Source of the DNA: Puffinus mauretanicus
Lineage: Eukaryota > Chordata > Aves > Procellariiformes > Procellariidae
Reading direction: 5' to 3'
Length of the DNA stretch: 64,000 nucleotides
Assembly (NCBI GenBank): GCA_023333565.1
Contig: JAJKFH010001473.1
Span: 109,546-173,545, forward strand
The notes below the pieces were generated by a model, which was not told the DNA's origin, did no database searches, and saw only the letters and a list, made by a program, of their open reading frames with translations. Positions 41,406 through 61,700 of the stretch are shown here, piece by piece (position 1 is the stretch's first letter; the number at the start of each line of letters is the position of its first letter). A program made the translations under genes and the position numbers.

Positions 41406-41455
41406 CCCGGCCCGGCCCGGCCCGGCCCGGCCCGGCCCGGCCCGGCCCGGCCCGG
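41406..41455. repeat. (CCCGG)10 microsatellite
   Basis: Ten perfect copies of CCCGG lie in the short intron between the non-coding first exon of SLC27A1 and the exon with its start codon. The complementary strand carries runs of GGG separated by CC, which could form a G-quadruplex. Confidence 0.95.
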
Positions 41456-41493
41456 TCCCCGGAGCCCTGACCGCTGCCCCTTCCCTCCGCAGC

Positions 41494-50383
<8,890 letters not shown>

Positions 50384-50980
50384 TCTAGTCGGATTTGGCC
50401 TTTTCGAGGAAAACGATGACTAATCGGAGGGCCGGCGCTCGCGGGAAGCGACGGGTTCCTGCGAGGTCCTCGCGCGGTGAATCGCCGGCAGCGGCAGCGC
50501 CTCGCGCGGCGTCTCCCTCCCACAAAGCACATTAACCCGTCACCCGCTCCCTCCCGGAGCGCTGACGTCCCATTAACCTGCCCTTACGCCCCTAGAGAGA
50601 GTATTTTTGTAACCACTACCCGCCTAGGGAGGAGTTCGATGGCCATATTTATTTACGGAGATACCTGCGCCCTGCGGGGGTTCTCTCTGCTCCGTCTCTG
50701 AACTTTACTCACCGACGTAGATGACTTTTAACCTCACTTGTGTTAGGTCACGTTTTAACTACCCACGGCCCGTGCCCTTAGGGCTGGGGATGTGAGGACA
50801 TTAAAAAAACAAATGACGTTGATGGGTGCTGTGGTGGAGGGGAGCGGCCTTTGCGTTTACCTCCCTGTGCTGGTGACAGCCTGGGCCCCTGCGGCCGCTG
50901 CCTGAGGCCTTACGGAGCCGGGCTGGGGCTTTGTGCTTGGGTCGTGGAAAAGCGAGTAACGGGGTAAAGCAGTGTGAGCT
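50384..50980 (+). other. SLC27A1: SLC27A1 3'UTR and intergenic spacer
   Basis: Sequence downstream of the SLC27A1 stop. An ATTAAA variant polyadenylation signal at 50800-50805 would give a 3'UTR of about 430 nt. No further gene is seen before the PGLS promoter. Confidence 0.45.
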
Positions 50981-51207
50981 CAGCCCGCCTCCGCCTCCCT
51001 TCTTCTGCCTGGGCCGGGGCATGGGCGGGCGGCGGGGAGGCGGTGGGGGCCTGGGCCGCGGGTTGCCAGGGCCCCGGGGAGGCCTAGGCCGCGGGTTGCT
51101 AAGGCCTTGGGAAGGCTAGGCCGCGGGTTGCTAGGCAACAGCGCGGCGCGCAGGGTGCGTCACTTCCGGCGCGCCGCTGCCGCCAGTCCCCCGCCGCCGC
51201 CGCCGCC
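50981..51207 (+). promoter_or_regulatory. PGLS: PGLS CpG-island promoter with RFX X-box and ETS-type site
   Basis: Very GC- and CpG-rich sequence with no TATA box. A perfect palindromic X-box-like site, GTTGCTAGGCAAC, is at 51127-51139, matching the RFX consensus. It is followed by TGCGTCACTTCCGG (about 51156-51169), combining a CRE-like half site with an ETS-type CTTCCGG. Both are about 40-80 bp upstream of the ATG at 51208. Confidence 0.65.
51049..51140. repeat. 33-bp promoter repeat, three copies
   Basis: Units starting near 51049, 51082 and 51115 share GGCCGCGGGTTGC followed by CA, TA or TA. Spacing is 33 then 32 bp. Each carries the GGTTGC half of the X-box, but only the third completes it with GGCAAC. 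Confidence 0.8.
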
Positions 51208-53439
51208 ATGGCCGGCCCCGCGCCCCGCCGCGTCTCGGTGTTCCCCTCGCCGCAGGAGCTGGGCCCGGCCCTGGCGCAGCTGGTGGCCGAACGGGCGGCG
51301 GCGGCCGGCGGGCGCTTCTCGCTGGGCCTCTCGGGAGGGAGCCTGGTGGGGATCCTTGCCCGGGACCTGCCCCCCGCCGCCGCCGCGGGCCCCGCCGCGC
51401 CGGCCCGCTGGCTGGTGGCCTTCTGCGACGAGCGGCTGGTGCCGCCCGAGCACCCGGAGAGCACCGCCGGGGCCTACAAGGTGAGCGGGGCCCTGAGCGC
51501 CGTGGAGAAGTGGTTTAATTAAATTTAATTGAATTTAATTGAATTTAAATCCTGCTGGAAACTCAGAACCGAGACTGATCGTGGCATAAAAACGTCGGGA
51601 AAAGGTGAATCTCGGCAGCAGAGAATCCCCTGCTGTCGGCGCAAACCTGCAGCCTCCCCCCAGCAGGCAGGGGACGGCTGCCTGGGCTGACAGACGCTCT
51701 CAGAAGAGGGGTGTGTGTCGGTGCAGGTAATAGTTGTTGGGTTTTTTGATTTCCAAAAGACTTTCTGTAAGTTTTATGCTACGACTCGGTCACAAACGCA
51801 TTGCTCCATTCAGCTAAATCTATTTTTTCCTCAAAAAATCCCTGAAGAGGCTCTGAATGCAGAGGAATACTGTTTTAATGCAGGAACTCTTCCAGCTCTG
51901 AATCGAGACACTTGCCGAACGGGTGAACGCGATACCGCGTAAAATACCTGTGAGCGAATGAGCGCGCAATAACGTATTTCAGTTTTATTATCACGACGTA
52001 CCAACTCTCAACCATTTTTGTTTTCTATACGTACAGCTGGCAAACAGAAAAGGAGAGCAAAAAACATGGGCGAGCTGCTAAGGGAAAAAAAAGTTACTTA
52101 AAAATAAAGGAGGCGTTATTAGAGACAAAATCCTCGAGTCCTTGGATGCCTTATCTTCCTAAAATCCTTGGAAAATCTGTCAGCATCCTTGGTTTTATTT
52201 AACCTTGGTATTTATATAAACCTTGGGATTACAAATATGAGATGAACAAGGACCTGCTGACGCAGAACACATAACTGAGCGTCGATTAAATTAACGACCG
52301 CCTCTTGAACCCTTCTCCGCAGGCCCAGCTGCTGCCGCGGCTGCCCGCCCCCGGGCCGCGGGTGCTGGCCCTGACCCCCGGGCTGCCCCCCGCCGCCGCC
52401 GCCGATGACTACGCCGCGCAGCTGCGCCAGGTACGGCCCTGGGGGAGCTGGGGGTCCGCGGGGGAGCTGGGGGTCCGCGGGGGAGCGTGTTCCCGCCCCG
52501 GCTCCATCTCCCCTCCTCTCCGCAGGCTTTCCCGGGCGAGGACGTGCCCGTCTTCGACTTGCTGGTGCTGGGGGTCGGGCCGGACGGACACACCTGCTCC
52601 CTCTTCCCTGGCCACCCCCTGCTCCAGGTGAGCGCAGCCGCGGGCCTTTGGCTCCCACGAGTGTCCGTGGGGATGCCGCGCTTTCATCGGTAACTGGCAA
52701 AGAGCGTCCGCGCGGCAGTTCCTTTAAAAAGGAGGAAAAAAACACTGTCGTGGGGAGAAAAAAAAAAAAATGTGGGGAGTCAACTGGTAAGTTGACTTAT
52801 CCCCCTGCTTTTTTCTTTTATATTTCTCTTGATTTTGGGAGTTTGGGGGGGAACGAAGAAAGAGATCTTGACTTGGGTGGAGGTGCGGAAAGGTCGAGGA
52901 CCCTCGGTCGCCCGTGGCAGCCGTCGCTCACCTCCTTTATGATCGGAGCCTGGATCGCTCCCCTGCTTCGGGGTTTGGGTTTTTTTCCCTCTTTTCATGT
53001 TTTGTTTTGCTCTGATAGGAGAAAGAGAAAATAGTTGCTGCTATCACCGACTCGCCGAAGCCGCCGCCGGAGCGAATAACGTTAACCCTGCCAGTGCTGA
53101 ACGCCGCGCGGATGGTCGTGTTCGTGGCTACGGGGGAAGGCAAAGCTGCTGTTTTAAAGGTTTGGACCCAAACTGTCCATCTTCTTAATGAAAATCCAAG
53201 GCGTTTGAGGTTTCAGTCAACCGCCAAAGCGTTTTAGGTGCGGTTTGAGGTTCCCTTTTGCCGACCGCTCGGCTGAGACACCGTTCCCTCTCTCCCAACA
53301 GCGCATTTTGGAAGGCGACGAGGAAAACCCCCTTCCCGCCGCCCGCGTCCGGCCTCGCTCCGGGCAGCTGCGCTGGTTCCTGGACGAGTCGGCAGCCAAG
53401 GAGCTGACCGTCCCCGTCGAGAAACATTCCGTCTTGTAG
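51208..53439 (+). CDS. PGLS: PGLS, 6-phosphogluconolactonase
   Basis: Cytosolic enzyme that hydrolyses 6-phosphogluconolactone to 6-phosphogluconate, the second step of the oxidative pentose phosphate pathway. Exons: 51208-51480, 52323-52430, 52526-52627, 53019-53159, 53302-53439. All introns are phase 0. The total is 762 nt, 253 aa (human 258). The start is in a strong Kozak context (GCCGCCATGG). Motifs in order: [78 protein letters not shown], and the ending VPVEKHSVL, all aligning with the human protein. Exons 1 and 2 are exceptionally GC-rich, with alanine and proline tracts. A shared role with its neighbours is not indicated. Confidence 0.98.
51513..51549. repeat. AT-rich 10-bp tandem repeat (AATTTAATTG)
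   Basis: Three to four copies of AATTTAATTG-type words lie about 30 bp downstream of PGLS exon 1. They form an abrupt AT-rich island in GC-rich sequence. Confidence 0.85.
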
Positions 53440-53640
53440 AGCCGACTGCCGGCCGGCCTCGGGTGACGGTAACCGCAGCACCGGCTGCGTGACATTCCAG
53501 GTGAAGAACACCGCGTTTGATCGTAGCGCTGGGTTGTGGTACAAAATACGCTTTTTTCCCTCTTTCTGGAACAAACGGTGCTTTGCTGAGCACGAATTTC
53601 CACATAATAATTCCTTCAGTTTGGTGGGGGCCGGCTGTCG

Positions 53641-53721
53641 GGTTGGAATTGCGCACGGCGACGGCGTCGGGTTGGAATCGCGCACGACGACGGCGTGGGG
53701 TTGGAATCGCGCACGACGACG
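53641..53721. repeat. 29-bp tandem repeat, about 2.8 copies
   Basis: Units start at 53641, 53670 and 53699, with the core GGTTGGAATCGCGCACGACG. They lie 200 bp after the PGLS stop and so probably within its 3'UTR. Confidence 0.9.
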
Positions 53722-54562
53722 CGCGGTTCGTTTCGGTGGCTGTGACGTGAAAGGGGTGCGCGATATTAAACGGACGGATTTCAGCTCTTCTGCTCCCGGT
53801 TCTTTTTCCGCCGGGCCGCGAGGGACTGAAGGAGCAGGCGTTGGGGTCTGGGGCGTTGCGGCACGAGGACAGACAGACGGACGCTTGTCTGGAGCGGCTC
53901 TGGCTGTAGAGTGACACTCGCTTTCCCTCGCTGGTTCGTTAGATTTGTCTTTGTTAATCTTGACTTTAAATGCGCTTTAGTTCTTGCCTAAAACTTCCTG
54001 TACTGACGTGAAGAAGCCGATGGAAAAGGCGGATGACTTACGCTCTAGGAAGCGCAGCGCTTCCATGCCAGATCTGGGGAAAAAACCCAAGAATTGTGGT
54101 TCTTGGGCTCGATATGGATTTTTACAGATCCGTTGCCCAGAAGCCAGGTGGGATTTGGGGCATAAAAGCCCTGAACCTGCAGCGCAGGGCGCAGCCGTCC
54201 CTCTCGACGGCCTCTTTCAGAGCCGCGGAGTCGACGGCTGCCGGAGCGCGAGCGATTCGCCCTTCGCCAGCGAAGCGCCCGGGGTTCTGGTTTGTCCCTG
54301 CTGTCCGCAGCCGTCCTGGGGCACGTGCGGATTCCGGTGGGAGCTGCGAAGCAGGCCTGGTTAGCGGCTCTTCTCGGTATCTCTGAAACCAGTTTTAAGG
54401 TGATCCAGACAGAAAGCGTCAGGATTTGTGAGTTAAATATGAACGTGACTAAAATCACGTTTGTATCTGCCCGATAGCCGAGCTCTGCGTCTTGAAAACG
54501 TGGAGTAAACCAGCAAAGCAGGTGCACGCAGACAAGACTTTGAAACTCAAAATCTAAAGCAG

Positions 54563-54608
54563 ATTTAAAATACGATATTTAAAATACGATATTTAAAATA
54601 CGATATTT
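54563..54608. repeat. 14-bp tandem repeat, three copies
   Basis: ATTTAAAATACGAT is repeated at 54563, 54577 and 54591, with a partial fourth copy, in the PGLS-NIBAN3 spacer. Confidence 0.95.
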
Positions 54609-55619
54609 TTAAATCCCCGTTCTTGAACCTGACAAACCACACAAGTTTTAATGAGATGGTTTTGGCATCCAGAAACGCGCAATGGTAAATTTTCACGCCT
54701 CCGGTCCGTGGCGCCGTGTCTGTAGAAACGCTTCTCATGCGCAGCAGCGCCGCGTTCTCCCTCCGGTGATTCGAAACCTTTTTCCATCCGACTTTATAGC
54801 TTTTTCTAAACTATCCCCTGTTGCTTTCCTTGTATTAAGAGTATTTGGGGTTTTTGACCAGCTGATGCAAGTGCTGGATATTTCTGCTCCGAGTTTCCTG
54901 TTTCTGCACGTCCCGTGGGGTGTGAAGGGCATCAAAACCCACCGGTTGCGTAACGGTAAAAAAGGCCGATTTCGTTCAGCTCGACTGGGGGAGCGAGAGC
55001 AGGTGCAGCGCGCAGCGGCGAGCGGGGCTGTTTCCGTGAGACGCTCTCAAATTTGGAAATAACTCAGAAAAATCCCCTTGCTGTGTCCTGCTCAGGCCCG
55101 ATTTCCTGCCCCCCTTCCTCGGGCTGTGGGGTCCCTTCTGCGGGCGGTGGCTGAGGGGGGACAAGGTGGGCAGAACCTGGAGCACCGAGAGCAAATTTGG
55201 ATAAATCTGGTCGTGCCTTTCATAGCATCGTCTGAATTTACAGCCTGAACCGCCGCAGCATCCTAAATTTAAATTCCTGTGGGCGCAGTCTCGTCTTGAA
55301 TAGTGCTGCGTTAATTAACGGTGACCAGGAATTATTTCTAGGATGGAAGTAGCACGTGCGGGCGAGTGAAGAGCCTGAGCTAGCGCTGTCCCGCTGCAAA
55401 AGCAGGACCCTCTGAGCCGGGACGCGGCCGAGCACGAATTCGCCCGGTCTCAAAACTAAATCAGAAACCAAACCGGTGCCGTTTTAGCGCACAAAACTTG
55501 GGGTGAAACTGGTAGAAAGGGGTGGAAAGCGGCAGAGGTGCCGCTGCCCCTTCAAGGTTTAATTTGTGAGCGAGAGAGGTCGATAGGAAACTTTATTTGA
55601 ATATTTATGAGGCGATGAT

Positions 55620-55744
55620 CTGGAGGGGAGCGAGACAGAAAAGCGCTGCCGGGCGGAGAAGCTGGAAGCCGGCACGTGGCCCGTCCCCCCTCCGCCGCCC
55701 CCGGCCTCGGCGCCCGGCTGGCCGCGAGCGCGCTGAGGCCGAAG
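55620..55744 (+). promoter_or_regulatory. NIBAN3: GC-rich 5' region of NIBAN3
   Basis: A CpG-rich segment immediately upstream of the inferred NIBAN3 start codon at 55745. No TATA box is seen at a useful distance; the exact transcription start is unknown. Confidence 0.4.
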
Positions 55745-58700
55745 ATGGGAGGAAGGTGTTCGAGCCCTCTGAGCGGGAGGCAGCGCAGGTATCTGAGAGG
55801 TGAGAAACGACTTTTACTGTCTCCGTTGCTTTTTTTGGGGGGGAGAGGGGGTGGGAAATACAAATGCTGTTCGCAGCGAGTTGTGGCCCGCTCCCTTGGT
55901 GGTGTCGGCGTTGGCTCGGTGCTCGCTGAGCTCACGCTTGGGCTTTGTGAGGCGTGAAGTCTAGTTTAGCTGCTGGTTTTAAGGCGTTAGTTGGACAAAA
56001 AAAAAAACAAACCAAGTGTGTGAGACGAGTCTCCGAGCCCTCCTCTGGTACCTTCCTCCTCGGACGGCTCTCGGGGAGAGGGTTGGGAATGCCTCGTCCT
56101 TAGACTGTCGGCTCGCTGCCCTCCCTGACTCCTCCCGTGTCTTCAGCAACGTCTTTTTGTGCTTTAAGACGCTTCTGGAGCTTCAGACTGTGGCTTTATT
56201 GTCCGACTCTTTCAAGCTTACAGGGCGTGACGTTTCAATAACTCTGCTATCGATGAATTTGCTCCCTTGTTTCCATCTTTCCAGCTGGCGGAAGAAGCAT
56301 TTGGAGAAGCGGTGGCACATAAAAAGTCTCTTTTATTTGTGATTAGCGTCAGACCCTTTGGCATTTCAGATCCTTTTTTGACCGGACGCCTTCCCGTGCT
56401 ACACCGACCGCGTTCCCGGGGTGATAAAGCACCCGCGGTTTGGGAGCGGGGTCCAGCGACAAGCGCAAGAAATAAAAAGCCGTAGCTCTGTTTCTTGAGG
56501 TGCGGAGAGGTTGCTTCGCGCCTCAGCGCTCGGCTTCCGCTGCTCTTCTTAGAGGAGAGAAAAAATACTCATTAAAAACAGCGAGCAGCCTCCTCTGGGA
56601 GGACGGTGCCCCCCGAAACCGGCTCTGTTCTTGCTCTGCCCGCAGGTCGCGCAGACGCCACCGTGAAGAACTTCGTGCCCTATTACCGGAGGCAGCTGGC
56701 GACGGCCCTTCTGAGACGGGTCTCGGGGGAGCGGGACCCCCGCGGCAAACCGGCCCCGCAGCTCCTGCCGAGCGAGGTAAAAGCCCGGCGCGGTCTCTCT
56801 CCTCGACTTGTCTGCTGAGGCCCCTCTTGCCTCGGAGGTGTCCGTCCTCCTCTGAGCGGGAAGACGCGGCTGCTTCACGGAATTAAATACCGTTATGCAG
56901 AACAGTGACCGGCTGCTAGGGAAAACTTCATCTTTTGTGGCTTAGAAGTAAGTGTTTAGGAGTGTATTTTAAGAGAAATGAGAAGGTGGGATCGACAGCC
57001 GAGGACCCAGCTCCCAAATCAATGCTAAATTCCATCAAAGCCCTTACACCGTCGCCCCGGTTTATCACGGACGCGGTTTTTCAGGCTCTCTCTTTGCTTT
57101 TCGTCACCACTAGATGTCCGTGTCCGGCTGCCCCTCGCTAGAATTTCTACGACGCTGGTAGCAAAAGGTCTTGGCCGGGTCCGCGCCGGGCGGTGGCTCC
57201 GTCTCCCCGCAGCGCTGACGCTTTGCGCCGCTGCTGAGGTTTTCTGGCTCTTCTCTCCCATGTCCTCAGCTCCGGGGGCCGCCCGACGCCGCTCTGCACC
57301 AGGGGTTGCTCTCCCAGTACGACGGCGATTCCTGCAGCTGGCAGGAGAATTACTTCATCCTGCTCGGAGATTTTACCCTGCAGTGGTTCGAAAGCGAAGA
57401 GGTAAATGTGGTCCTGCTACAGAGGCTGTAAAATCGAGGATTTTTTGTGGTCAAACCTCATGAAATCCTCCCCGGGCATCCCTTGCAGGCCACTGCCAGC
57501 ACGCTCGTGTAAAAGCCTGCCGCTTCCCCCCCGCGCGGCTGAACAACGATTCCCCTTGCACGGAGAATCCTTCCATAAATACCTTCTGTTTCCTTTAAAA
57601 TTCACCCTGGTTTACCGCGTTGCGTTCGATTCTTTTGTTGTTTTAATCGTTGCTCCTCAGCCGTGCGAAAGAGGTACCGAGTTCTGCGGCTGGTGTAAGC
57701 GAAGCCACGAGAAACGAACCCGCTCGCTGTCGCCAGCCGCTCTGCGGTCGGTGCCAACCGTTAATTACCGCCCGCGAACCCTCGCTGAGGACTCGCCCTC
57801 GCGTTTCTTTTCCAGGCCCTGAGGAAAGGCTGCGAGCCCAGAGGCTCCACCGCTCTCTCTGGCTACCTGCTGCTGTCTTCGCACGGCGAATACGCCGAAT
57901 GGCTCGTCGGTCTGTGCCAGGGGCTCGCGGGTAATTCTGTGGCGCGTCGGCGGTTAAGAAATCGGTGACGGCTGAGGTAGGAGCGGAGTCGGGTTCAGCA
58001 CCTCAGAGCGCGACGGGGGAGGATGAGGTGAACGCGCGAGGCAGGTTCTGTGTCCAGCCGAGAGACTTTGCACCAAAAGACGCCCAAGAAACTTCCTTAC
58101 GTGTAGGCAGAGCCGTAACCCTCGGGGCTGAGCTTACGGCGTCACCCATCGAGATCTCGTGCAGCTAAATCTGTTGTTTTCCTTGTTTCTCCGCGTCCTC
58201 TGGCCTCTCCGCCCGGCAGAGCGCCGTGCTCGGGCTGCGGCAGCCTGCACGGCTTTTCTTGGCCAGCTGGAAAGCTAAAATTTAAAACCCAAGTGGCACG
58301 AAACCAGAAGCAGCTGCAGAGAAACTTTGCCAGTGACTGAAATTCCTTTCAAATGGTTTTCTCTGTTCAGCTCTCCAGCGTGCGGCCCTCCGGCTTTTAT
58401 TAGAGAACTGCCGGCTGTAAAAGAGTTTCTATCTGGTTGTGAGCACATGTAAATTACCGCTGTTTTTTTAACTTACGGACAGCACCGTTTAAAATAAAAA
58501 ACTTAATGGGACTGGGATCTCCCCAGTCTAACGGCGAAAAGGGAAGCGAGGCTTTACCAGTTTGCTCTCGGAACAAAACGCTTGTACTGCTCCCCTACCA
58601 ATGGTTCTTCCTGTTTACGACGCTGCGCCAAAACTCCCATTTATTGCGTTTAATAACGCTAAAAAAGGAAAAGCCGCCCGCCTTGGCAAAGGCCGCGCCA

Positions 58701-61700
58701 GCCGGTCCCGTTCCTTTGGCGTTTCCCCGGCCTGACGGCGGACGTCTGGCGGGGGGCGAGCCCCCTCGTTTTCTAACGAGCGGCTGCGACGCAGCAGGCC
58801 CTGGAGCGCTCTCGAAGGACGGCGTTTCCTTTTGTCTGTAAACTGCTCTTTCTGACTGAAAATACGAACGACTCCTTACCCTTGGGGAAGCCGCCTGGAG
58901 TCGATAGAGGAATTAATTTAAAATTGTGGCCGTGCCAATGTACGTTGTGCTTTTTCCTCTCTCCTTCCTCCCCGAGGTGGCAGCCCCTTCCCCGACCCGC
59001 CGGGAGAGTTTCTGTTTTTCCTCTACCACCCCTTCCGGAGGCACCTCTGCCTCCGCGCAGACTCGGCGGGATCGCGGCGGATCTGGAGGGCCGCTCTTGG
59101 CGACGCCATTCGCTACCGCGGTACGGGTGAGGCCGCCGAAGCGGACGGGCGCCGCCTAACGAAGCGGCGAGGTCCGAGAGCTCTCTGCCCTCGGGATCTT
59201 TCCACGCGGCGAGCAGCGCGAGTGGGGTCTCACGTTTACGAGACCGCTTGCAGCCTTTGTTCTCGCCCGGTTTTCAGTTCCTGCAGTTCCGCGTGGTCGG
59301 AATGGTTTCCCGCGGTTCCCCGTGGTTTGGTGGGAATTGCTCTGAGCGTCCTCGATTAAACGTCACCGGGACTAACTCGTCCTTTGTCCTCAGAATTACA
59401 GAGGAGGGATTCCCTGGGAGCGGAGGCGTTCCTCGAGGCTGTGCGGTTTTACCGGCAAGAGAGAGGCCGCTACGGGGCCGGGGATCTTCTCCTGGGGCCG
59501 GAGCCGGAGGTCGGTAAAGCCGACCGGAGCGTTTCCAGCAAGGTTGTTGCTCCGAGGTGGTCTCAGCCGCTCGTTTTGGGTTTCAGATCCTCGGAAACGT
59601 GCTGATGGAGGATCTGCTGCCGGTGCTGCGCTCTCAGGTGCTCCCGAGCATCAGAGGCTCAGAAAGGAGGCGGCAGCAGCTCTGGCTCCAGGTGAAGGCC
59701 CGGGGCGTCGCTGGCACCCGCGGGTCAGGGCCGCGCCGACGCCGGTGCGCGCGGGGACAACCGGCGCGCTCGGAGGGAGAGCGGAGCTTCGGGTGTAAAC
59801 TTAGCAAATAAAGAGCGGTTGGACAGAAAAGGCCCGTTCCGTGGCGCTTCCCAGGGCGTATCGCGGTGTGTGAGCCGCGCGGCCGGTTCTGCCTGTTGGC
59901 AGCGAGGGGCGGTCATAAGGGAGAGGGACGAATTAACGACTTGGTGTTTGGGTTGGGTGAAACGAAGCTGGATGAGTCGAGGAATTTTAGGAGCGTGACA
60001 CGGGTGGGAGGTGGGGGTTTGTTCCGCGGTGAGGCCAGTAAGTGGCCAGAAAACAGTAACTTTTCCGAAATTTGCCTGCGTGGTGCCTCTTACCTCTCCT
60101 TTATTCCTTCTCTCTCTGGTTCACCCCCTCCTTATCGGCCGCCCAGTTTCTCCAGGAGGTTTACACCCTGATCCTCGGCGAAATCTCCAGCGCATTCGAA
60201 GGTTTTCAGAAGGAGAAGGAAAAACTACAGATTGAGCTGGAGAAGAAAATTCGCCCCGACCTGGATCAGATGCTGACTCTGAAGGATGAGATAGCCAGCA
60301 AACTCCGAGGTTGGGCAAACGGGGGGAAAACACTGGGGTAAAAGGCAAAAAAATACGCGGGTTCACAATAAAAATAACTGGACAAATCCGTAAAATTTGT
60401 CCGCCTGTAGTTGCAGGCCTTAGTTTGTGAAGTGCTGGCTTGGGTAGCGTTGATTTGGGAACCGCAGGCCGGCACCTACGGCGAATTCGGGTGCAGTGAG
60501 ATCTCGGGTGGCGTTTTCTGCCTGTCCTGAGCTCCGCGGGCTGGGTTCCGTGCCCCGGGAAGCGCGGCACGGCGGGAAGAAGCACGGCACGGTCCGTCGG
60601 GCGACCCGCAGCTTTCGGTCTTGGCAGCCGCGGTGCAGAGCCCGGCGGAGTCGTGCTGCGGCCGGGACGTGGAGCCTCACCTGGAGCGCGTGACGCAGGA
60701 TCTGCTGCGTCCCGTCAGCGCGGGAGTCGAGGCGGTTCGCTCGCTCTTCGCCCGGAGGGTGGATGAGATGATCGGGCTTGTCCGGAGCTCTCCCGTTGCG
60801 ATCCTGCGGGAAGAGGTAACGTGGGAACGGGGCGGCAAAGGCGGCTGCTCTTTTCCTGCGGCCGTTGTGGGTGCGGGACCGGTTCCCAAGGCGGCGTCCT
60901 CGTTGCGTTTCCGCAGCTCGTTGGAATCGGTGTCGGATGCGGGCAGGAAGGTTCTCACGGGGTTGAGCTTTATTAAGCGTCGAGTCCCTCGGCGGCGGAG
61001 GGGATTTCGCTTTTCGCTCGCGCTCCTTCCCTGAGCACGCGCGGCTGAGAGGCCACGGCGGGGGGGGAGCGGGAATGCGGAGCCGGGGATGCGAACGCCC
61101 CGGGGAGCAAACGCTGCGGAAGACGGGGGGATGCCGCGGGTAACGCGCCGCTGCTCTGACGTAGCTTCTGGCGCTGGGGAGAACGCCCTGGCAGCCCGAC
61201 GTCATGCAGCCGTGCTACGAGGAGGCCGACGCCTATCGGGAAAGCCTGCGCGGGCTTGAGGAGCGGTTTGGCTTCCGCGGCGTCACGAGCCTGGTCCTCG
61301 GCGCTCAGAACCTCATGCAGCAAGTAAGGGGGGGGCGAACGCTGCGGGCTGGCTCCGGCCTCGGCCGCTTGCTCCCCTTCTCGTGCTCGATTTCTCCTCG
61401 CGCTACCCAAAAGGCACGAAGCAAAGCTCTGAAAATATTACTTTAAAAACACAACAGTTTGGCCAACCGAGGAGGGAAGGGGGTGAGACGTGGAGGAAAA
61501 TCCTGGGTCCCGCCTGCCCGGTACCGGCTCAGGAGGGGTTTTTTTGTCTCGCAGCTGATGCAGGACGCCACCCGCACCTTCCAGCAGCTCTCGCAGCAGC
61601 ACCTCGGCCGGGCGGCCGCCCGCCGCCCGCTCACCCCGACGCTGGGGAAAGTCAAAGAGCGGGTGCTGAAGGTGAGGCGCGCGTCGCTCTCCCTTTCCTT

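Larger units (their letters stand above)
40502..41493. promoter_or_regulatory. Shared CpG-rich promoter region of NXNL1 and SLC27A1
   Basis: The start codons of the two divergent genes are 992 bp apart. On the SLC27A1 side there are CCAAT boxes at 41208-41212 and 41238-41242, followed by GC boxes around 41261-41300 and no TATA box. A consensus donor after 41364 (CTCAG then GTAGCG) and an acceptor at 41491-41492 just before the ATG indicate a non-coding first exon of SLC27A1 ending at 41364. The NXNL1 half is dominated by a GC-rich minisatellite. Confidence 0.7.
53440..55600 (+). other. PGLS 3'UTR and spacer before NIBAN3
   Basis: No coding gene is recognised. An ATTAAA at 53765-53770 is a possible PGLS polyadenylation signal, giving a 3'UTR of about 330 nt. 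Two small tandem arrays (53641-53721 and 54563-54608) lie here. Open frames on both strands lack motifs. Confidence 0.5.

Noticed and set aside
52212..52745. 177-codon minus-strand frame
   Set aside because: It is the antisense shadow of the GC-rich PGLS exons 2 and 3.
60420..61205. 261-codon minus-strand frame
   Set aside because: It is antisense to NIBAN3 exons 9 and 10 in GC-rich DNA; no domain is recognisable.
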